DNA from: Allohoeflea poritis
GTDB taxonomy: Bacteria > Pseudomonadota > Alphaproteobacteria > Rhizobiales > Rhizobiaceae
NCBI RefSeq assembly: GCF_027889715.1
Contig: NZ_JAPJZH010000003.1
Location: forward strand, 124,001-188,000
DNA length: 64,000 bases
Direction: 5' to 3'
The notes under the pieces are model-generated. The model was not told the origin of the DNA and did no database searches. It saw nothing but the letters and a program-made list of their open reading frames with translations. Of the stretch, positions 1 through 8,817 are shown in pieces (position 1 is the first letter of the stretch; each line of letters begins with the position of its first letter). A program made the translations under genes and the position numbers.

Positions 1-350
1 CAGAGCGCCAGTTCCAGGCCGCCGGCCACCGCGTGCCCTTCCACCGCGGCAATGACGGGCTTGGACAACAGCCGCCGCGTCGGGCCCATCGGCCCCTCGC
101 CCACCGGATCATATTCCAGCTCGCCGCCGGAGACGGTGTGAAGATCAAAGCCGGCGCAGAACGTGCCACCGACGCCGTAAAGCACGGCGGACGACTGGCC
201 GTCGTCCGCCTCGAACGCTTCGAAGGCGGCGCGCAGGAGTCCGGCGGTTTCCGGATCGACCGCGTTGCGCCGTTCGGGCCGGTCGATGGTCACGATCGTG
301 ACCGGCCCCCTTTGTTCGACCCGGACCTTGTTTCGTGACGCCTCGTCCAT
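1..350 (-). CDS. Enoyl-CoA hydratase/isomerase (crotonase) family protein, 3' end cut by window edge
   Basis: Reading from the ATG at 350 on the minus strand gives about 116 residues with clear crotonase features. Residues about 18-30 read VTIVTIDRPERRNAVD, the usual first strand and loop. The oxyanion-hole segment GTFCAGFDL lies near residue 70, and VAGGLELAL near residue 110. Crotonases hydrate, isomerise or hydrolyse acyl-CoA thioesters. About half of a normal 260-residue protein is missing because the gene runs off the left edge. A GGAG lies about 7 nt upstream of the ATG. The gene is divergent from the radical SAM gene. The precise substrate cannot be told. Confidence 0.85.
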   Translation of the reverse strand, partial: MDEASRNKVRVEQRGPVTIVTIDRPERRNAVDPETAGLLRAAFEAFEADDGQSSAVLYGVGGTFCAGFDLHTVSGGELEYDPVGEGPMGPTRRLLSKPVIAAVEGHAVAGGLELAL

Positions 351-523
351 CGCACACTCCATGATTTCGGCTTCCACCGGCGAGATGCTGGCACCGGCAC
401 CGAAGGCGGTCAACGTCGGGGCTTGAAACTTCTGTTCACAGGCATCATTTTTGTTCTTGATATGTTCTCATTCCTTTGTTAGGAATAAATTCACAAACCA
501 CATGCAGACGGAAGGCTGTTTCC

Positions 524-1681
524 ATGAGCGAACTGGAGCATTTCAGGCAGAACGCGCTCGATCCCGCAAACCGGGCCGATGTCGCCGACGCACTTGCCGC
601 CCGATCCGGCATGCGTATCGATATCGACCGCCGCCGCGGACGCGCCGCCGGCATCAATCCGAGCGGCCGCTATGAACAGCAAAGCCGTCATGTCTTTGAC
701 GATGGCTGGGAGACACTGGAAGACCTTCCGGCCTTCAAGACGGAGGTGCAGGTGGAGCGGCCGCGCACCGTCATTACGCGCAACGAATCGCCGGACATCT
801 CGTTCGACCGCTCGATCAATCCCTATCGGGGCTGCGAGCATGGCTGCATCTACTGTTTCGCGCGGCCAACCCACGCCTTCATGGGGCTGTCTCCGGGCCT
901 GGATTTCGAGTCGCGCCTGTTCGCCAAGCCGGACGCGCCGAAACTTCTGGAACGGGAACTTGCCAAACCCGGCTACAAGCCGCGTTACATCGCCATCGGC
1001 ACGAACACCGATCCCTATCAGCCGATCGAGAAGAAATGGCGGATCGTGCGCCAGATCCTGGAGGTGCTGAACGCCTGCAACCATCCGGTCGGCATCGTGA
1101 CGAAATCGGCGACCGTGCTGCGCGATATCGATATCCTGGCGCAGATGGCGGAGAAGGATCTGGTCAAGGTCGCTGTTTCCGTAACCACGCTGGACCGCCA
1201 GCTCGCGCGGACCATGGAGCCCCGCGCCTCGACGCCGGTTCGCAGGCTCGAGGCGATCAAGGGCCTTTCCGAAGCCGGCATTCCCGTGGCCGTCATGGCC
1301 TCGCCGATCATTCCGGGACTGAACGATCACGAGATGGAGCGCATTCTCGATTCGGCAAAGGCCGCCGGCGCCTCTACGGCAAGCTATATTCTGCTGCGCC
1401 TGCCGCTCGAGGTCAGCCCGCTCTTCCGCGACTGGCTGCTGCGCCACTACCCGGACCGCTACCGCCACGTCATGTCGCTGGTGCGCTCCATGCGCGGCGG
1501 CAAGGATTATGACGCCGAGTTCACCAAGCGCATGAAGGGCAGCGGTCCCTATGCCTGGCAACTGGCGCGGCGTTTCGAGATCACCACAAAGAAGCTTGGG
1601 CTGGACAGGAAATGGCGCGCCTTGCGTACCGATCTGTTTACGCCGCCGCACGGCACCGGCGTGCAGCTCAATCTCTTGTAG
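524..1681 (+). CDS. PA0069-family radical SAM protein (SplB-like)
   Basis: A 385-residue protein with the radical SAM cysteine motif C-x3-C-x2-C (GCEHGCIYC, about residues 103-111), preceded by SFDRSINPYRGCEHGC and followed by IAIGTNTDPYQPIE. These are characteristic of the PA0069 family, a relative of spore photoproduct lyase and archaeal radical SAM proteins. The three cysteines should bind a 4Fe-4S cluster that cleaves S-adenosylmethionine. The reaction in proteobacteria is not established to my knowledge. I chose the ATG at 524 because a GGAAGG lies about 9 nt upstream; an in-frame TTG at 476 has no such signal. It is monocistronic and followed by a hairpin-rich spacer. Confidence 0.9.
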   Translation: MSELEHFRQNALDPANRADVADALAARSGMRIDIDRRRGRAAGINPSGRYEQQSRHVFDDGWETLEDLPAFKTEVQVERPRTVITRNESPDISFDRSINPYRGCEHGCIYCFARPTHAFMGLSPGLDFESRLFAKPDAPKLLERELAKPGYKPRYIAIGTNTDPYQPIEKKWRIVRQILEVLNACNHPVGIVTKSATVLRDIDILAQMAEKDLVKVAVSVTTLDRQLARTMEPRASTPVRRLEAIKGLSEAGIPVAVMASPIIPGLNDHEMERILDSAKAAGASTASYILLRLPLEVSPLFRDWLLRHYPDRYRHVMSLVRSMRGGKDYDAEFTKRMKGSGPYAWQLARRFEITTKKLGLDRKWRALRTDLFTPPHGTGVQLNLL

Positions 1682-1751
1682 GTCCCTGTTCCGTCATGAC
1701 CGTTCCACCCCGACTGCGTTCATGACGGCGGCTCCCTCCCCCAAGCCGCAT

Positions 1752-1828
1752 CCGGGTTCCCGCCACCGTGCCTTACACGGGAACCCGGTCTTTGGGGAGC
1801 AGACGGTCCGGTCTCTGCCGTCCGGACC
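1752..1828. repeat. REP-like palindromic intergenic hairpins
   Basis: The 204-nt spacer between the radical SAM gene and rnhB holds a perfect 11-bp inverted repeat, CCGGGTTCCCG at 1752-1762 and CGGGAACCCGG at 1778-1788, with an inner CCGTG/CACGG pair. A second inverted repeat follows, GGTCCGG at 1805-1811 and CCGGACC at 1822-1828. Neither is followed by a T-run, so a simple intrinsic terminator is unlikely. The arrangement resembles dispersed palindromic intergenic repeats; whether it recurs elsewhere in the genome is not visible here. Confidence 0.55.
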
Positions 1829-1885
1829 ATGCTCCTTCCCGGAGGGACTTGCAGGGGATCGGGTGGGCGTGCGAGTTTGCCGCAC

Positions 1886-2578
1886 ATGTCTCGCACCCCA
1901 CCTGATTCCCGTTCGCGCAAAGCCCGCGTCAGCACCGAGAATTCACAGCAGACGACACTTTTCGCACTGCCGGAAAACGGCCCCGATTTTTCCCTCGAGC
2001 GTGAAGCCGGCTCGCCGGCGCGGCTGATTGCGGGCACCGACGAGGCCGGTCGCGGGCCGCTGGCAGGACCGGTCGTCGCGGCTGCGGTCATCCTTTGCCC
2101 GGACAGTATTCCCGAAGGGCTCGATGACTCGAAGAAGCTGTCCGAGGCGAGACGCGAGTCGCTGTTCGATCGGATCCTCTCATCCGCCATCGTGGCCGTC
2201 GCATCGTCCGGCCCTGCCCGTATCGACCGGACCGACATCCGCAAGGCCAGCCTCGACGCCATGCGCAGGGCCATCGCAGCCCTGCCTGAGAGGCCAGACC
2301 ACGCGCTGATCGACGGACGGGATGTACCGCCCGGCCTCATCTGCCCGGCGGGCGCGATAATCAAGGGGGATGCGCGATCCTTGTCGATCGCGGCGGCCTC
2401 GATCGTCGCCAAGGTCACCCGCGACCGGATGATGGCACGGGCGGCAGGCGACTTTCCGGCTTTCGGTTTCGAGCGCCATGCGGGCTACGGCACCGCTGCA
2501 CACCGCAAGGCGATCACCGACAATGGCCCCTGCCCGCTACACCGCATGAGCTTCAGGCCCATGCGGCGCAATCCCTAA
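1886..2578 (+). CDS. rnhB: Ribonuclease HII
   Basis: A 230-residue protein with the RNase HII signature. The first catalytic segment [20 protein letters not shown] carries the Asp-Glu pair, followed by [13 protein letters not shown] and the catalytic [11 protein letters not shown] and [14 protein letters not shown] blocks. The enzyme cuts the RNA strand of RNA:DNA hybrids and removes ribonucleotides misincorporated into DNA. I chose the ATG at 1886; earlier in-frame starts at 1829 add an unrelated, low-complexity extension. There is a short N-terminal tail before the catalytic core, common in Rhizobiales. It converges on ribN with only 9 nt between stop codons. Confidence 0.95.
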   Translation: MSRTPPDSRSRKARVSTENSQQTTLFALPENGPDFSLEREAGSPARLIAGTDEAGRGPLAGPVVAAAVILCPDSIPEGLDDSKKLSEARRESLFDRILSSAIVAVASSGPARIDRTDIRKASLDAMRRAIAALPERPDHALIDGRDVPPGLICPAGAIIKGDARSLSIAAASIVAKVTRDRMMARAAGDFPAFGFERHAGYGTAAHRKAITDNGPCPLHRMSFRPMRRNP

Positions 2579-2587
2579 GCGTCTCGA

Positions 2588-3508
2588 TCAAGCCGCCTGG
2601 GCGGCCGGAGCGCGCGCTTCGCGGTGGGCGATATAGATCGATGCGGAGACGATCAGCAGCGAGCCGAACCACAGGTTCCCGGTCGGAACGAATCCGAAGA
2701 CGATCCAGCCGGCCAGCACGTTGAGCGGCAGCTTCAGGTGGTCGAAGGGCTGCACATAGGCCGCATCCGCGCTGGCATAGGCGCGCACGATGAAGAACTG
2801 GGCTGCCATGGTCATCACACCAGCCCCAACGATCAGTGCCGCCGCGGCCATGCCGGGAATGGCGAAACCGCCAGCCGTCGTTGCAAGACCCGCATTGATG
2901 GGTGCCAGCAGGAGCAGCATGTAGAGCGTGATCGTTCGCGAGGATTCGGTTTCCGTCAGCTTCTTGGTCATCAAGGATGTCGCGGCCCAGAACACCGCCG
3001 CCGCGACCGGCAGCAATGTCGCGCCGGTGAAGGCATCGGACCAGGGCGCGAGGATGATCATGCCGCCGGCAAAGCCGATGAGCGTCGCCAACCAGCGCGC
3101 TGGGCCGACGCGCTCCCCAAGCAGGAAGCCGGCGCCAAGCGTGACGAAGAAGGGCGACGTCATGATCAGCGCGATCGCCTGCCAGATGGGCACGGATGCA
3201 AGGCCGGCGACCCAGAACTGGACACCGATCGCGGCAAGGGCCACGCGCACAATATGGGCGCCGGCATTTTCCGTCCTCAAGACGCCGAAACCGGTGCGGA
3301 CGATCCATGGCAGGCCGCACAGCATGGCGATCAGATATTGCCAGAAAGCCGCCGATGCGGGCAGCATGCCGAAACGCATGGTCACGGCCTGAAGGCCGAC
3401 ATTGACCAGCGCAAAGGCCGCCCCGCCGAGCACCATATAGGCAGCGCCGGCCAGCGCAGGATTGCGCAGATGAGAAATCGAATTTGAGTGGGAATTCATC
3501 TGATTCAT
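2588..3508 (-). CDS. ribN: EamA/DMT-family riboflavin transporter RibN
   Basis: A 306-residue integral membrane protein with about ten hydrophobic segments in two EamA repeats. The family alone (DMT drug/metabolite transporters) does not give a substrate, but the 5' leader contains a well-conserved FMN riboswitch. That is the arrangement known for RibN riboflavin importers, first described in Rhizobium leguminosarum. It should therefore import riboflavin across the inner membrane and be switched off when FMN is plentiful. The ATG at 3508 is preceded by AAGGA at 8 nt. An alternative start is the ATG three codons in. The upstream reading frame to 3742 is riboswitch sequence, not coding. Confidence 0.88.
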   Translation of the reverse strand: MNQMNSHSNSISHLRNPALAGAAYMVLGGAAFALVNVGLQAVTMRFGMLPASAAFWQYLIAMLCGLPWIVRTGFGVLRTENAGAHIVRVALAAIGVQFWVAGLASVPIWQAIALIMTSPFFVTLGAGFLLGERVGPARWLATLIGFAGGMIILAPWSDAFTGATLLPVAAAVFWAATSLMTKKLTETESSRTITLYMLLLLAPINAGLATTAGGFAIPGMAAAALIVGAGVMTMAAQFFIVRAYASADAAYVQPFDHLKLPLNVLAGWIVFGFVPTGNLWFGSLLIVSASIYIAHREARAPAAQAA

Positions 3509-3597
3509 CACATGTTCCTTCAAAGAACCTATAAGAATCAGGGCATACAGGCATGACCATCGGCATTCCGCAGGCGGAATACGTCCGTGTCCTGACC

Positions 3598-3757
3598 CGC
3601 TCTCTTCCATCCGGACTGTAACCGTCGGCTTCGGAGTTGCACCGAATCTGCTGACCCCGGACCGTGCGGACCGGGCGCTCGCGGGCTTCGAAACCTTGCA
3701 GCTTGCGCCAAAAGCTTCGTCACCGCCGGTGGGGAATTTCACCCCGCCCTGAGAACG
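3598..3757 (-). promoter_or_regulatory. FMN riboswitch (RFN element) controlling ribN
   Basis: Read on the minus strand, the leader shows the conserved blocks of the RFN element in order: TCTCAGGGCGGGGTGAAATT, then CCCCACCGGCGGT, AGCCCGCGAGCGCCCGGTCC, GGTCAGCAGATTCGGTG, CTCCGAAGCCGACGGTTACA and GTCCGGATGGAAGAGAG. The closing P1 strands (TCTC near 3754 and GAGA near 3601) frame the element. Between it and the ribN start are about 90 nt containing a perfect hairpin (ATTCCGC/GCGGAAT, 3565-3580) and a weak GTTC/GAAC stem around the Shine-Dalgarno. Control at translation initiation is therefore plausible; no terminator T-run is visible. Confidence 0.95.
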
Positions 3758-3811
3758 AATGCGCCGGCAGCCAAACCGCAGACGGCGCGGACAAAGCGAT
3801 ACAGCAAAGCC

Positions 3812-3844
3812 GGGAAAAAGAAAAGGCCGGGAAAACCCGGCCTT
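3812..3844 (-). terminator. Rho-independent terminator of the F0 ATP-synthase operon
   Basis: On the minus strand a perfect 9-bp stem (AAGGCCGGG / CCCGGCCTT, 3836-3844 with 3823-3831) with a TTTT loop is followed by TTCTTTTTCCC. It lies about 30 nt after the atpF stop codon and sits between the F0 operon and the ribN leader, which is read in the same direction, so it insulates ribN from atp transcription. Confidence 0.9.
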
Positions 3845-3874
3845 GTCCAGTGCAAGATCGAATGACGGATTGCG

Positions 3875-4354
3875 TCAGTTGAGGCGATCCTTCAACTCCG
3901 CCACGGACGCCTTGAACAGTTCCGCCGTCTTCTTCTCATCGGCCTTCTCGGCAATGAGGTTCTGAGCAGCGGCGACCGCGATATCGACGGCCGACTGGCG
4001 CACCTCGTTAACCGCCTCGGCTTCGGCGAGCGCAATCTTCTGCTCGGCCATGGCGGTGCGGCGGGTGACATATTCCTCCGTCTTGGCACGGGCCTCGGCG
4101 ACAAGGCCGGCGGCCTCGTGCTCGGCGGCGGCGATCACTTCGCTGGCTTCCTTCTCGGCATCCTTGCGCTTGCGCTGATACTCGGCAAGGAGCTGTTGCG
4201 CCTCTTCGCGCAGACGCCGCGCCTCGTCCAGCTCGTTGCGGATCTTGTCGGCCCGGTCATCGAGCGACCTGGCCAGCATGCCGGGAACCTTCAGATAGGC
4301 GATCAGCCCGAGGAACAGGATGAGCGAAATCAGGGCCCAGAATGAGGCGTCCAT
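3875..4354 (-). CDS. atpF: F0F1 ATP synthase subunit b
   Basis: A 159-residue b subunit: one N-terminal membrane segment (residues about 5-22, ASFWALISLILFLGLIAYL), then a long charged, alanine-rich coiled coil that forms the peripheral stalk linking the membrane a subunit to F1. It is the last gene of the F0 operon and its ATG overlaps the atpF' stop (TAATG). The paired b and b' genes are typical of photosynthetic-lineage and alphaproteobacterial ATP synthases. A strong terminator follows. Assignment as b rather than b' rests on the short N-terminus and gene order. Confidence 0.93.
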   Translation of the reverse strand: MDASFWALISLILFLGLIAYLKVPGMLARSLDDRADKIRNELDEARRLREEAQQLLAEYQRKRKDAEKEASEVIAAAEHEAAGLVAEARAKTEEYVTRRTAMAEQKIALAEAEAVNEVRQSAVDIAVAAAQNLIAEKADEKKTAELFKASVAELKDRLN

Positions 4355-4908
4355 TATTCCCTCCCCTCGGCGGCAACCTTGACGGCCGCGTTCAGCTTCG
4401 CCTTGGTGACCGTGCCCCCGATCAGCTGGCTGACGATGGCGGCCGTCGTGTCGGCGGCAATCGCATCGACCTCGGCCAGCGCCTTTTTCTTGACGTTGGC
4501 GATTTCGGCTTCCGCCTTTTCGAGTTTGCCGGTCACATCGGCCTCGACCTTCGCCCGCTCCTCGTCAGCATCGGCCTTGGCCGCATCGCGCGCGGCCTGG
4601 GCGATATCGTGCGCCTTGGACTTGGCGTCGGCCAGTTCCTGCTCATAGGCGGCAAAAGCCTGATCCGCCTCTTCCTTCAGCCGTTCGGCCTCGTTGAGGT
4701 CCTGGGCGATCCGGTCGCGGCGTGTCTCGAGGATGCTGCCGATGCGCGGCAACACGACCCGGGACATGAACAGGTAGAACAGGCCGAATGTAATCGCCAG
4801 CCAAAGGAGCTGCGAAGCAAATGTGGAGCTGTCAAACGGCGGGAAGTTTCCCTCCGCCGCATGTTCAGCAGCTTGTTCAGTGGCTGCATGGGCCGCTGTT
4901 ACGAGCAT
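4354..4908 (-). CDS. atpF': F0F1 ATP synthase subunit b' (AtpF'/AtpG)
   Basis: A 184-residue second stalk subunit. It has a 30-residue polar N-terminal tail, one membrane segment ([20 protein letters not shown], about residues 34-54) and a long alanine/glutamate-rich helix predicted to pair with subunit b. I chose the ATG at 4908 because GGAGG lies 7 nt upstream; the in-frame start at 4932 adds eight residues without a ribosome site. Its stop shares one base with the atpF start codon, suggesting translational coupling and equal output of b and b'. Confidence 0.93.
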   Translation of the reverse strand: MLVTAAHAATEQAAEHAAEGNFPPFDSSTFASQLLWLAITFGLFYLFMSRVVLPRIGSILETRRDRIAQDLNEAERLKEEADQAFAAYEQELADAKSKAHDIAQAARDAAKADADEERAKVEADVTGKLEKAEAEIANVKKKALAEVDAIAADTTAAIVSQLIGGTVTKAKLNAAVKVAAEGRE

Positions 4909-5049
4909 GATTGCCTCCAAAGAGTTCCGCAACGCCTTGGGCGCTCATCGGCACCCGGGCACTGCGGTCCATAAACGGGAGCGATACGCCTGCCGGCGAC
5001 CCGCTCCGGGCCACACCCGAAGGCATGGCCTGATGCACCGAACGCTGGA

Positions 5050-5277
5050 TCAGACGGCGAACAGGAGGAGCAGTGCAACGAGCAGCGAGAAGATGCCCAG
5101 AGCTTCGGTAACGGCGAAGCCGAAGATCAGGCGGCCGAACTGGCCGTCGGCTGCCGACGGGTTGCGCAGTGCGCCCGACAGGTAGTTGCCGAAGATGGTG
5201 CCCAGGCCGATGCCTGCGCCGCCCATGCCGAGACAAGCAATGCCTGCGCCGATGTATTTTGCTGCTTCCGCTTCCAT
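5050..5277 (-). CDS. atpE: F0F1 ATP synthase subunit c
   Basis: A 75-residue two-helix hairpin. Helix 1 has the glycine-rich packing motif [10 protein letters not shown], the loop has RNPSA, and helix 2 has [20 protein letters not shown], where the glutamate is the proton-carrying carboxylate. It forms the rotating c-ring. A good Shine-Dalgarno (AAGGAG) precedes the ATG. A 141-nt spacer separates it from atpF', unlike the tight junctions elsewhere in the operon. This spacer has inverted GGGAGCG/CGCTCC segments that could uncouple expression, consistent with the need for many c subunits per complex. Confidence 0.97.
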   Translation of the reverse strand: MEAEAAKYIGAGIACLGMGGAGIGLGTIFGNYLSGALRNPSAADGQFGRLIFGFAVTEALGIFSLLVALLLLFAV

Positions 5278-5343
5278 GATGAACTCCTTCGAATGGGATA
5301 ATTGCGGCTAACTGTTTGGCGGCTCAACCGCCGGGTTCTTTTC

Positions 5344-6093
5344 CTAGTGGCTGGGATGCAGGGCGTCGTTGAGGTACATGCATGTGAGCACCGCAAAGAC
5401 ATAGGCCTGCAGGAAGCTGACCAGGAACTCCAGACCGGTCAGGGCGACCGTCATGATCAATGGCAGGATGGCGCCGCCGATTCCAAGCGCGCCCAGCGCG
5501 CTCAGCGAGGTGACGAAGCCCGCGAAAACCTTCAGCGTGATGTGCCCGGCCAGCATGTTGGCGAACAGACGAACCGACAGGCTGATCGGACGTGAAAGGA
5601 AGGAAATGACCTCAATGGCAACGACCAGAGGCAACAGCACCCCGGGCACGCCGCTCGGGACGAACAAGTGCAGAAAGCCGAGGCCGTGTTTCATGAAGCC
5701 GTAGACCACCACGGTTCCGATCACCAGCATCGCAAGCGCGAAGGTGACGATGATGTGGCTGGTAACGGTGAAGAAATAGGGGAACATGCCGAGCAGGTTC
5801 GCGACCAGCACGAACATGAACAGCGAAAACACCATCGGGAAGAAGCGCATCCCGGCGGACCCTGCCCCGTCGCGCAGCATCGACGCCACGAATTCGTAGC
5901 ACATCTCCGACACCGACTGCAGACGGCTCGGGACCATGCCCCGGTTGGAAGTCGTCAGAAACAGGAAGCCGGAAGCCGCGGCAACCGTGGCAACCATGAA
6001 CAGCGACGAATTGGTGAAGGAGAAGTCCAGACCGCCGACCTCGATCGGAATGATCTTGCTGATGTGGAACTGGTGGATAGGATCGTTAGCCAC
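5344..6093 (-). CDS. atpB: F0F1 ATP synthase subunit a
   Basis: A 249-residue polytopic membrane protein with the essential arginine in [14 protein letters not shown] (about residue 183) and the C-terminal [16 protein letters not shown] helix that carries the proton half-channel. It is the stator channel that works against the c-ring. Gene order atpI-atpB-atpE-atpF'-atpF is the standard alphaproteobacterial F0 operon; F1 genes are expected at another locus and none occur in this window. It begins 29 nt after the atpI stop. Confidence 0.97.
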   Translation of the reverse strand: MANDPIHQFHISKIIPIEVGGLDFSFTNSSLFMVATVAAASGFLFLTTSNRGMVPSRLQSVSEMCYEFVASMLRDGAGSAGMRFFPMVFSLFMFVLVANLLGMFPYFFTVTSHIIVTFALAMLVIGTVVVYGFMKHGLGFLHLFVPSGVPGVLLPLVVAIEVISFLSRPISLSVRLFANMLAGHITLKVFAGFVTSLSALGALGIGGAILPLIMTVALTGLEFLVSFLQAYVFAVLTCMYLNDALHPSH

Positions 6094-6122
6094 CTTGTGC
6101 CTCTCTCTTTGCGCCGGCCTGT

Positions 6123-6530
6123 TCAGCCATCGGCGTTATGGTTGTTGCCCCTGCCGTTCTTAGGATCAAGGCGGTTATCCGCCACCAGACCGGCCGAACG
6201 CATCACATTCAGGACCCCCGCGACGAAACCAAGGAGAAGAAACAGGATCATTCCCCACGGCGTCGTCCCCAGGAAGCGGTCGATCAGATAGCCAAGAAGT
6301 GCTCCGACAAAGATCGCGGCGACAAACTCCGTTGAAAGCTGAAACGCCTTGGCGTAGGACGACTTGCCCGCCCATTCGGCTTCCCTGCCCGGTTTGTCCG
6401 CCGGTCGGCGGGAGGCAAGTTCGGCCTCCAACTGCCTGCGGCGCTCTTCAAGACCATCGGCCTGATCATTCCGTTCGCCATCGTCAGGAGCAGTTTTATC
6501 TGTTCCTCTGTTTTGCGCTGGTTTTCTCAT
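6123..6530 (-). CDS. atpI: ATP synthase assembly protein AtpI
   Basis: A 135-residue small membrane protein with an acidic/basic N-terminal tail and two membrane helices ([20 protein letters not shown] and [19 protein letters not shown]), the AtpI/FoF1 subunit I arrangement. AtpI is an accessory factor for c-ring assembly and possibly Mg uptake. The ATG at 6530 (MRKPAQ) is chosen because GGAG lies about 10 nt upstream and the longer in-frame extension to 6620 looks non-coding. It leads the F0 operon; the AT-rich stretch 6640-6680 just upstream is the likely promoter region. Confidence 0.85.
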   Translation of the reverse strand: MRKPAQNRGTDKTAPDDGERNDQADGLEERRRQLEAELASRRPADKPGREAEWAGKSSYAKAFQLSTEFVAAIFVGALLGYLIDRFLGTTPWGMILFLLLGFVAGVLNVMRSAGLVADNRLDPKNGRGNNHNADG

Positions 6531-6811
6531 GAAAGTCGCGCTCCACAAGGTGCCTGACGATCGAGAACCGGACCGTTCCGAAGTCGGGCGCAACATAGTT
6601 TTACGCTCATGCCAAGTCAAGGCAGCTTCGCAACCGGCAAAGTTATATTTTTTTTCAATAAAATCATATAATTAGATCGCATCCGGCCAATTCTCAGACT
6701 TAAGTGTCACAGAATCATTCCGCAATGCGGCACTTTGCCCGCGGCGTGGCGGTCACGGCGGGTGCTTTTCCAGCGATTTGCACGCATTCTTCGTTTGCAG
6801 CGAAACGCGCT
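6531..6811. other. Intergenic region with probable F0 operon promoter
   Basis: A 281-nt stretch with no convincing coding potential. It contains an AT-rich block at about 6640-6680 (with an eight-T run near 6651) that stands out against the GC-rich surroundings and lies about 110-150 nt upstream of atpI on the minus strand. I assign it as promoter and leader sequence of the atp operon by position only; no clear -35/-10 pair can be fixed. Confidence 0.4.
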
Positions 6812-7477
6812 TCAGCAACAGCGCAGGACGGGCATGTTGGCGGCGAACATGGCCTCGCTCATTTCCCGCATGACCGCATGGGCCGGTGTAAACAGGTACA
6901 CGACATCCCAGCGTTCCGTCATCGCGTCCATGCCGATGGCCGACAGGCCGTATATTCCGTCCAGTTCCCTTTTGAAACGCAGTGGCAGATCGCTGCCGTA
7001 ACCGCGCCAGTGATAGTGGCTTTCCGGGGCCGCCCGCCCGAGTTCGAAGGTCTCGACGCAAAAGGCGGTCACCGGGACGGTGATCTGAAGAACACCCTGC
7101 GGCCTCAGCACGCGAAACAGCTCGCGCATGCCGGCGAAATCATCTTCGACATGTTCCAGCACATGGTTCGCGATAATCCAGTCGTAGCTTTCGTCCGGAC
7201 GGTCGATAGCGCTCAGATCGAGGCTGTTTTCCTCTTCGAAGACGGAAATCTCGAAGGATTTGAAACGCTCCTTCGGCGCGGCGATATCGCGGGAGAACTG
7301 CAATGCGGCCGCTTTCGCCAGCAATGCATCGGGGAGCACGTCATAGACCTGCCGGATGATGCGATGGCGCTCGAGGGACTTGCAGTTCACGCAGCGCGGC
7401 GCCTGGCCGTTCTTGGCCATCCTGCCCGACGGGCCCGGTTTGAATTCTGTGCCGCCGCAGATATTGCAGGTCGCCAT
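6812..7477 (-). CDS. Class I SAM-dependent methyltransferase with N-terminal zinc-binding motif
   Basis: A 221-residue protein. The N-terminus carries two CxxC pairs (CNIC and CVNC, residues about 4-32) that look like a small zinc ribbon. The central part has a type 11 methyltransferase core with DWIIANHVLEHVEDDFAGMRE followed by LRPQGVLQITVP. The early glycine-rich SAM loop is not obvious, so the fold is slightly degenerate at its start. Substrate unknown; relatives act in polysaccharide or small-molecule modification. It stands alone between the F0 operon and the SleB-like hydrolase, all on the minus strand. Confidence 0.75.
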   Translation of the reverse strand: MATCNICGGTEFKPGPSGRMAKNGQAPRCVNCKSLERHRIIRQVYDVLPDALLAKAAALQFSRDIAAPKERFKSFEISVFEEENSLDLSAIDRPDESYDWIIANHVLEHVEDDFAGMRELFRVLRPQGVLQITVPVTAFCVETFELGRAAPESHYHWRGYGSDLPLRFKRELDGIYGLSAIGMDAMTERWDVVYLFTPAHAVMREMSEAMFAANMPVLRCC

Positions 7478-7611
7478 CGCTTTGCCTTTTCAACACGTTC
7501 ACATCATCGGGCGCGGAACCGTCGAACGGCGCGTGCCGCGTCACAGATAGACACGCTCGCGCCCGGCGGCAAGCGCCGGGCAAGATCAATCCGATCAAAT
7601 GCAGTTGTTCG

Positions 7612-8817
7612 CTAGCTCCAGCCGCCGCCGTGGGTGCGGTAGAAGATGTGCAGGCCGATACGGCCGACGCGCTTCATGCGGCGTGCCCATTTCGGGCGTA
7701 CATAGGTTGCGTGATAGTGGGTGGACGAACCCACCTCATCGAGCCAGATCTTGCCGGCCGTCACGGCCATGGACACGTCCTTGGCAATCGACCAGTGGTG
7801 CCGCGAGCGCACCCGGTCGCGAATCCCGTCGCAGGCAAAGGAGAACTGGCAGCGATTGCGCCAGCGCTTGTTCTGGTAGACGACGCCGCAAATCGTGTCG
7901 GGATAGGCCGGATTGCGAACCCGGTTGAGAATGACCTGGGCAACGGCCGCCTGGCCCTTTACCGGCTCGCCACGCGCCTCGAAATAGACGCCGGAGGCCA
8001 GGCATTGCTGCTCGCGGTCGGTGAAGACATGCGGCGGCAGCGCATTGCCGGCCCAGGCGTGGTCGTTTTTCGGCACGGGCGGAAAGAACCGTCCGCTCTC
8101 TTCCTCGGTCCGCAGGATCGACTCAAAGGGCGACGTGCTTGCATAGTCGGGCCCTTCCGGCGCGTAGGCCGTGGCCAGCACATCGGGCTTGTCGTTGTTG
8201 ACCAGGCTGGCCAGCATGACCGGCACCTTGCCGGCGGCTTTCGGCTCCGTGCGGCTGTGAAACGCCGTCGCGATCGCTACTTCGCGGCCGCGTATATCCG
8301 GCTCGACAAAGGCCATCTGCAGCCCGTCGAGGTCGGCGGGCGTGGTCACCATGCTGCGGCGTTCGAGAATCGATCCGGCCGAGAAATTCCTGGGCGGGGC
8401 CACCGGCACGGTGCTCGTCACCCTGCCGCGCTTCTGATCGCGCGTGACCCGGTCCTCATCCGGCCCGGCATCCGTATGGCCGTTCTTGTGACGGAACGCG
8501 ATCGTGCGCCCGTCCGACGTTTTCATGCTGACGCCCTTTGTGGAACCGGTGGTGATCGGATCGACGAAGACCAGCTCGGCTTCGTGGATCGAGCCCGCGG
8601 GCGCGTCAACGAGATAGGTCTGCCAGCGGGAGTCGCTGGTCGCCGCTCCCGCGACAACACTGGCCATATCCGAATATTCCGTAGGCGATGTCGAAAGGAA
8701 TAAACCCAGCACCCCAAATGCAAGGGGGGCTGTCCAGCCACGGTCCAATGACGCCAGCCGGCCCAAATCGGCAAATCTTTGACGCAATACCCTACTCCGC
8801 GCACCCGTACTGAACAC
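7612..8817 (-). CDS. Cell wall hydrolase, SleB-type (hydrolase_2 domain)
   Basis: A 401-residue protein with an N-terminal membrane anchor or signal segment (WTAPLAFGVLGLFLS, about residues 28-42), a long low-complexity periplasmic linker and a C-terminal SleB-like domain. The domain begins at CLASGVYFEARGEPVKGQAA, with the catalytic glutamate in YFEARGE, and continues with ILNRVRNPAYPDTICGVVYQ. Such enzymes are lytic transglycosylases that open peptidoglycan. The start is uncertain: the longest frame starts with GTG at 8817, but a TTG at 8787 has GGAG 7 nt upstream. The gene is monocistronic with an inverted repeat in its promoter region. Confidence 0.85.
   Translation of the reverse strand: MFSTGARSRVLRQRFADLGRLASLDRGWTAPLAFGVLGLFLSTSPTEYSDMASVVAGAATSDSRWQTYLVDAPAGSIHEAELVFVDPITTGSTKGVSMKTSDGRTIAFRHKNGHTDAGPDEDRVTRDQKRGRVTSTVPVAPPRNFSAGSILERRSMVTTPADLDGLQMAFVEPDIRGREVAIATAFHSRTEPKAAGKVPVMLASLVNNDKPDVLATAYAPEGPDYASTSPFESILRTEEESGRFFPPVPKNDHAWAGNALPPHVFTDREQQCLASGVYFEARGEPVKGQAAVAQVILNRVRNPAYPDTICGVVYQNKRWRNRCQFSFACDGIRDRVRSRHHWSIAKDVSMAVTAGKIWLDEVGSSTHYHATYVRPKWARRMKRVGRIGLHIFYRTHGGGWS

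Noticed and set aside
491-1651. A 386-codon open frame antisense to the radical SAM gene
   Set aside because: The plus-strand frame carries the cysteine motif and a ribosome site; the antisense frame has neither.
2624-3487. A 287-codon open frame on the plus strand
   Set aside because: Antisense shadow of ribN, whose membrane pattern and riboswitch are convincing.
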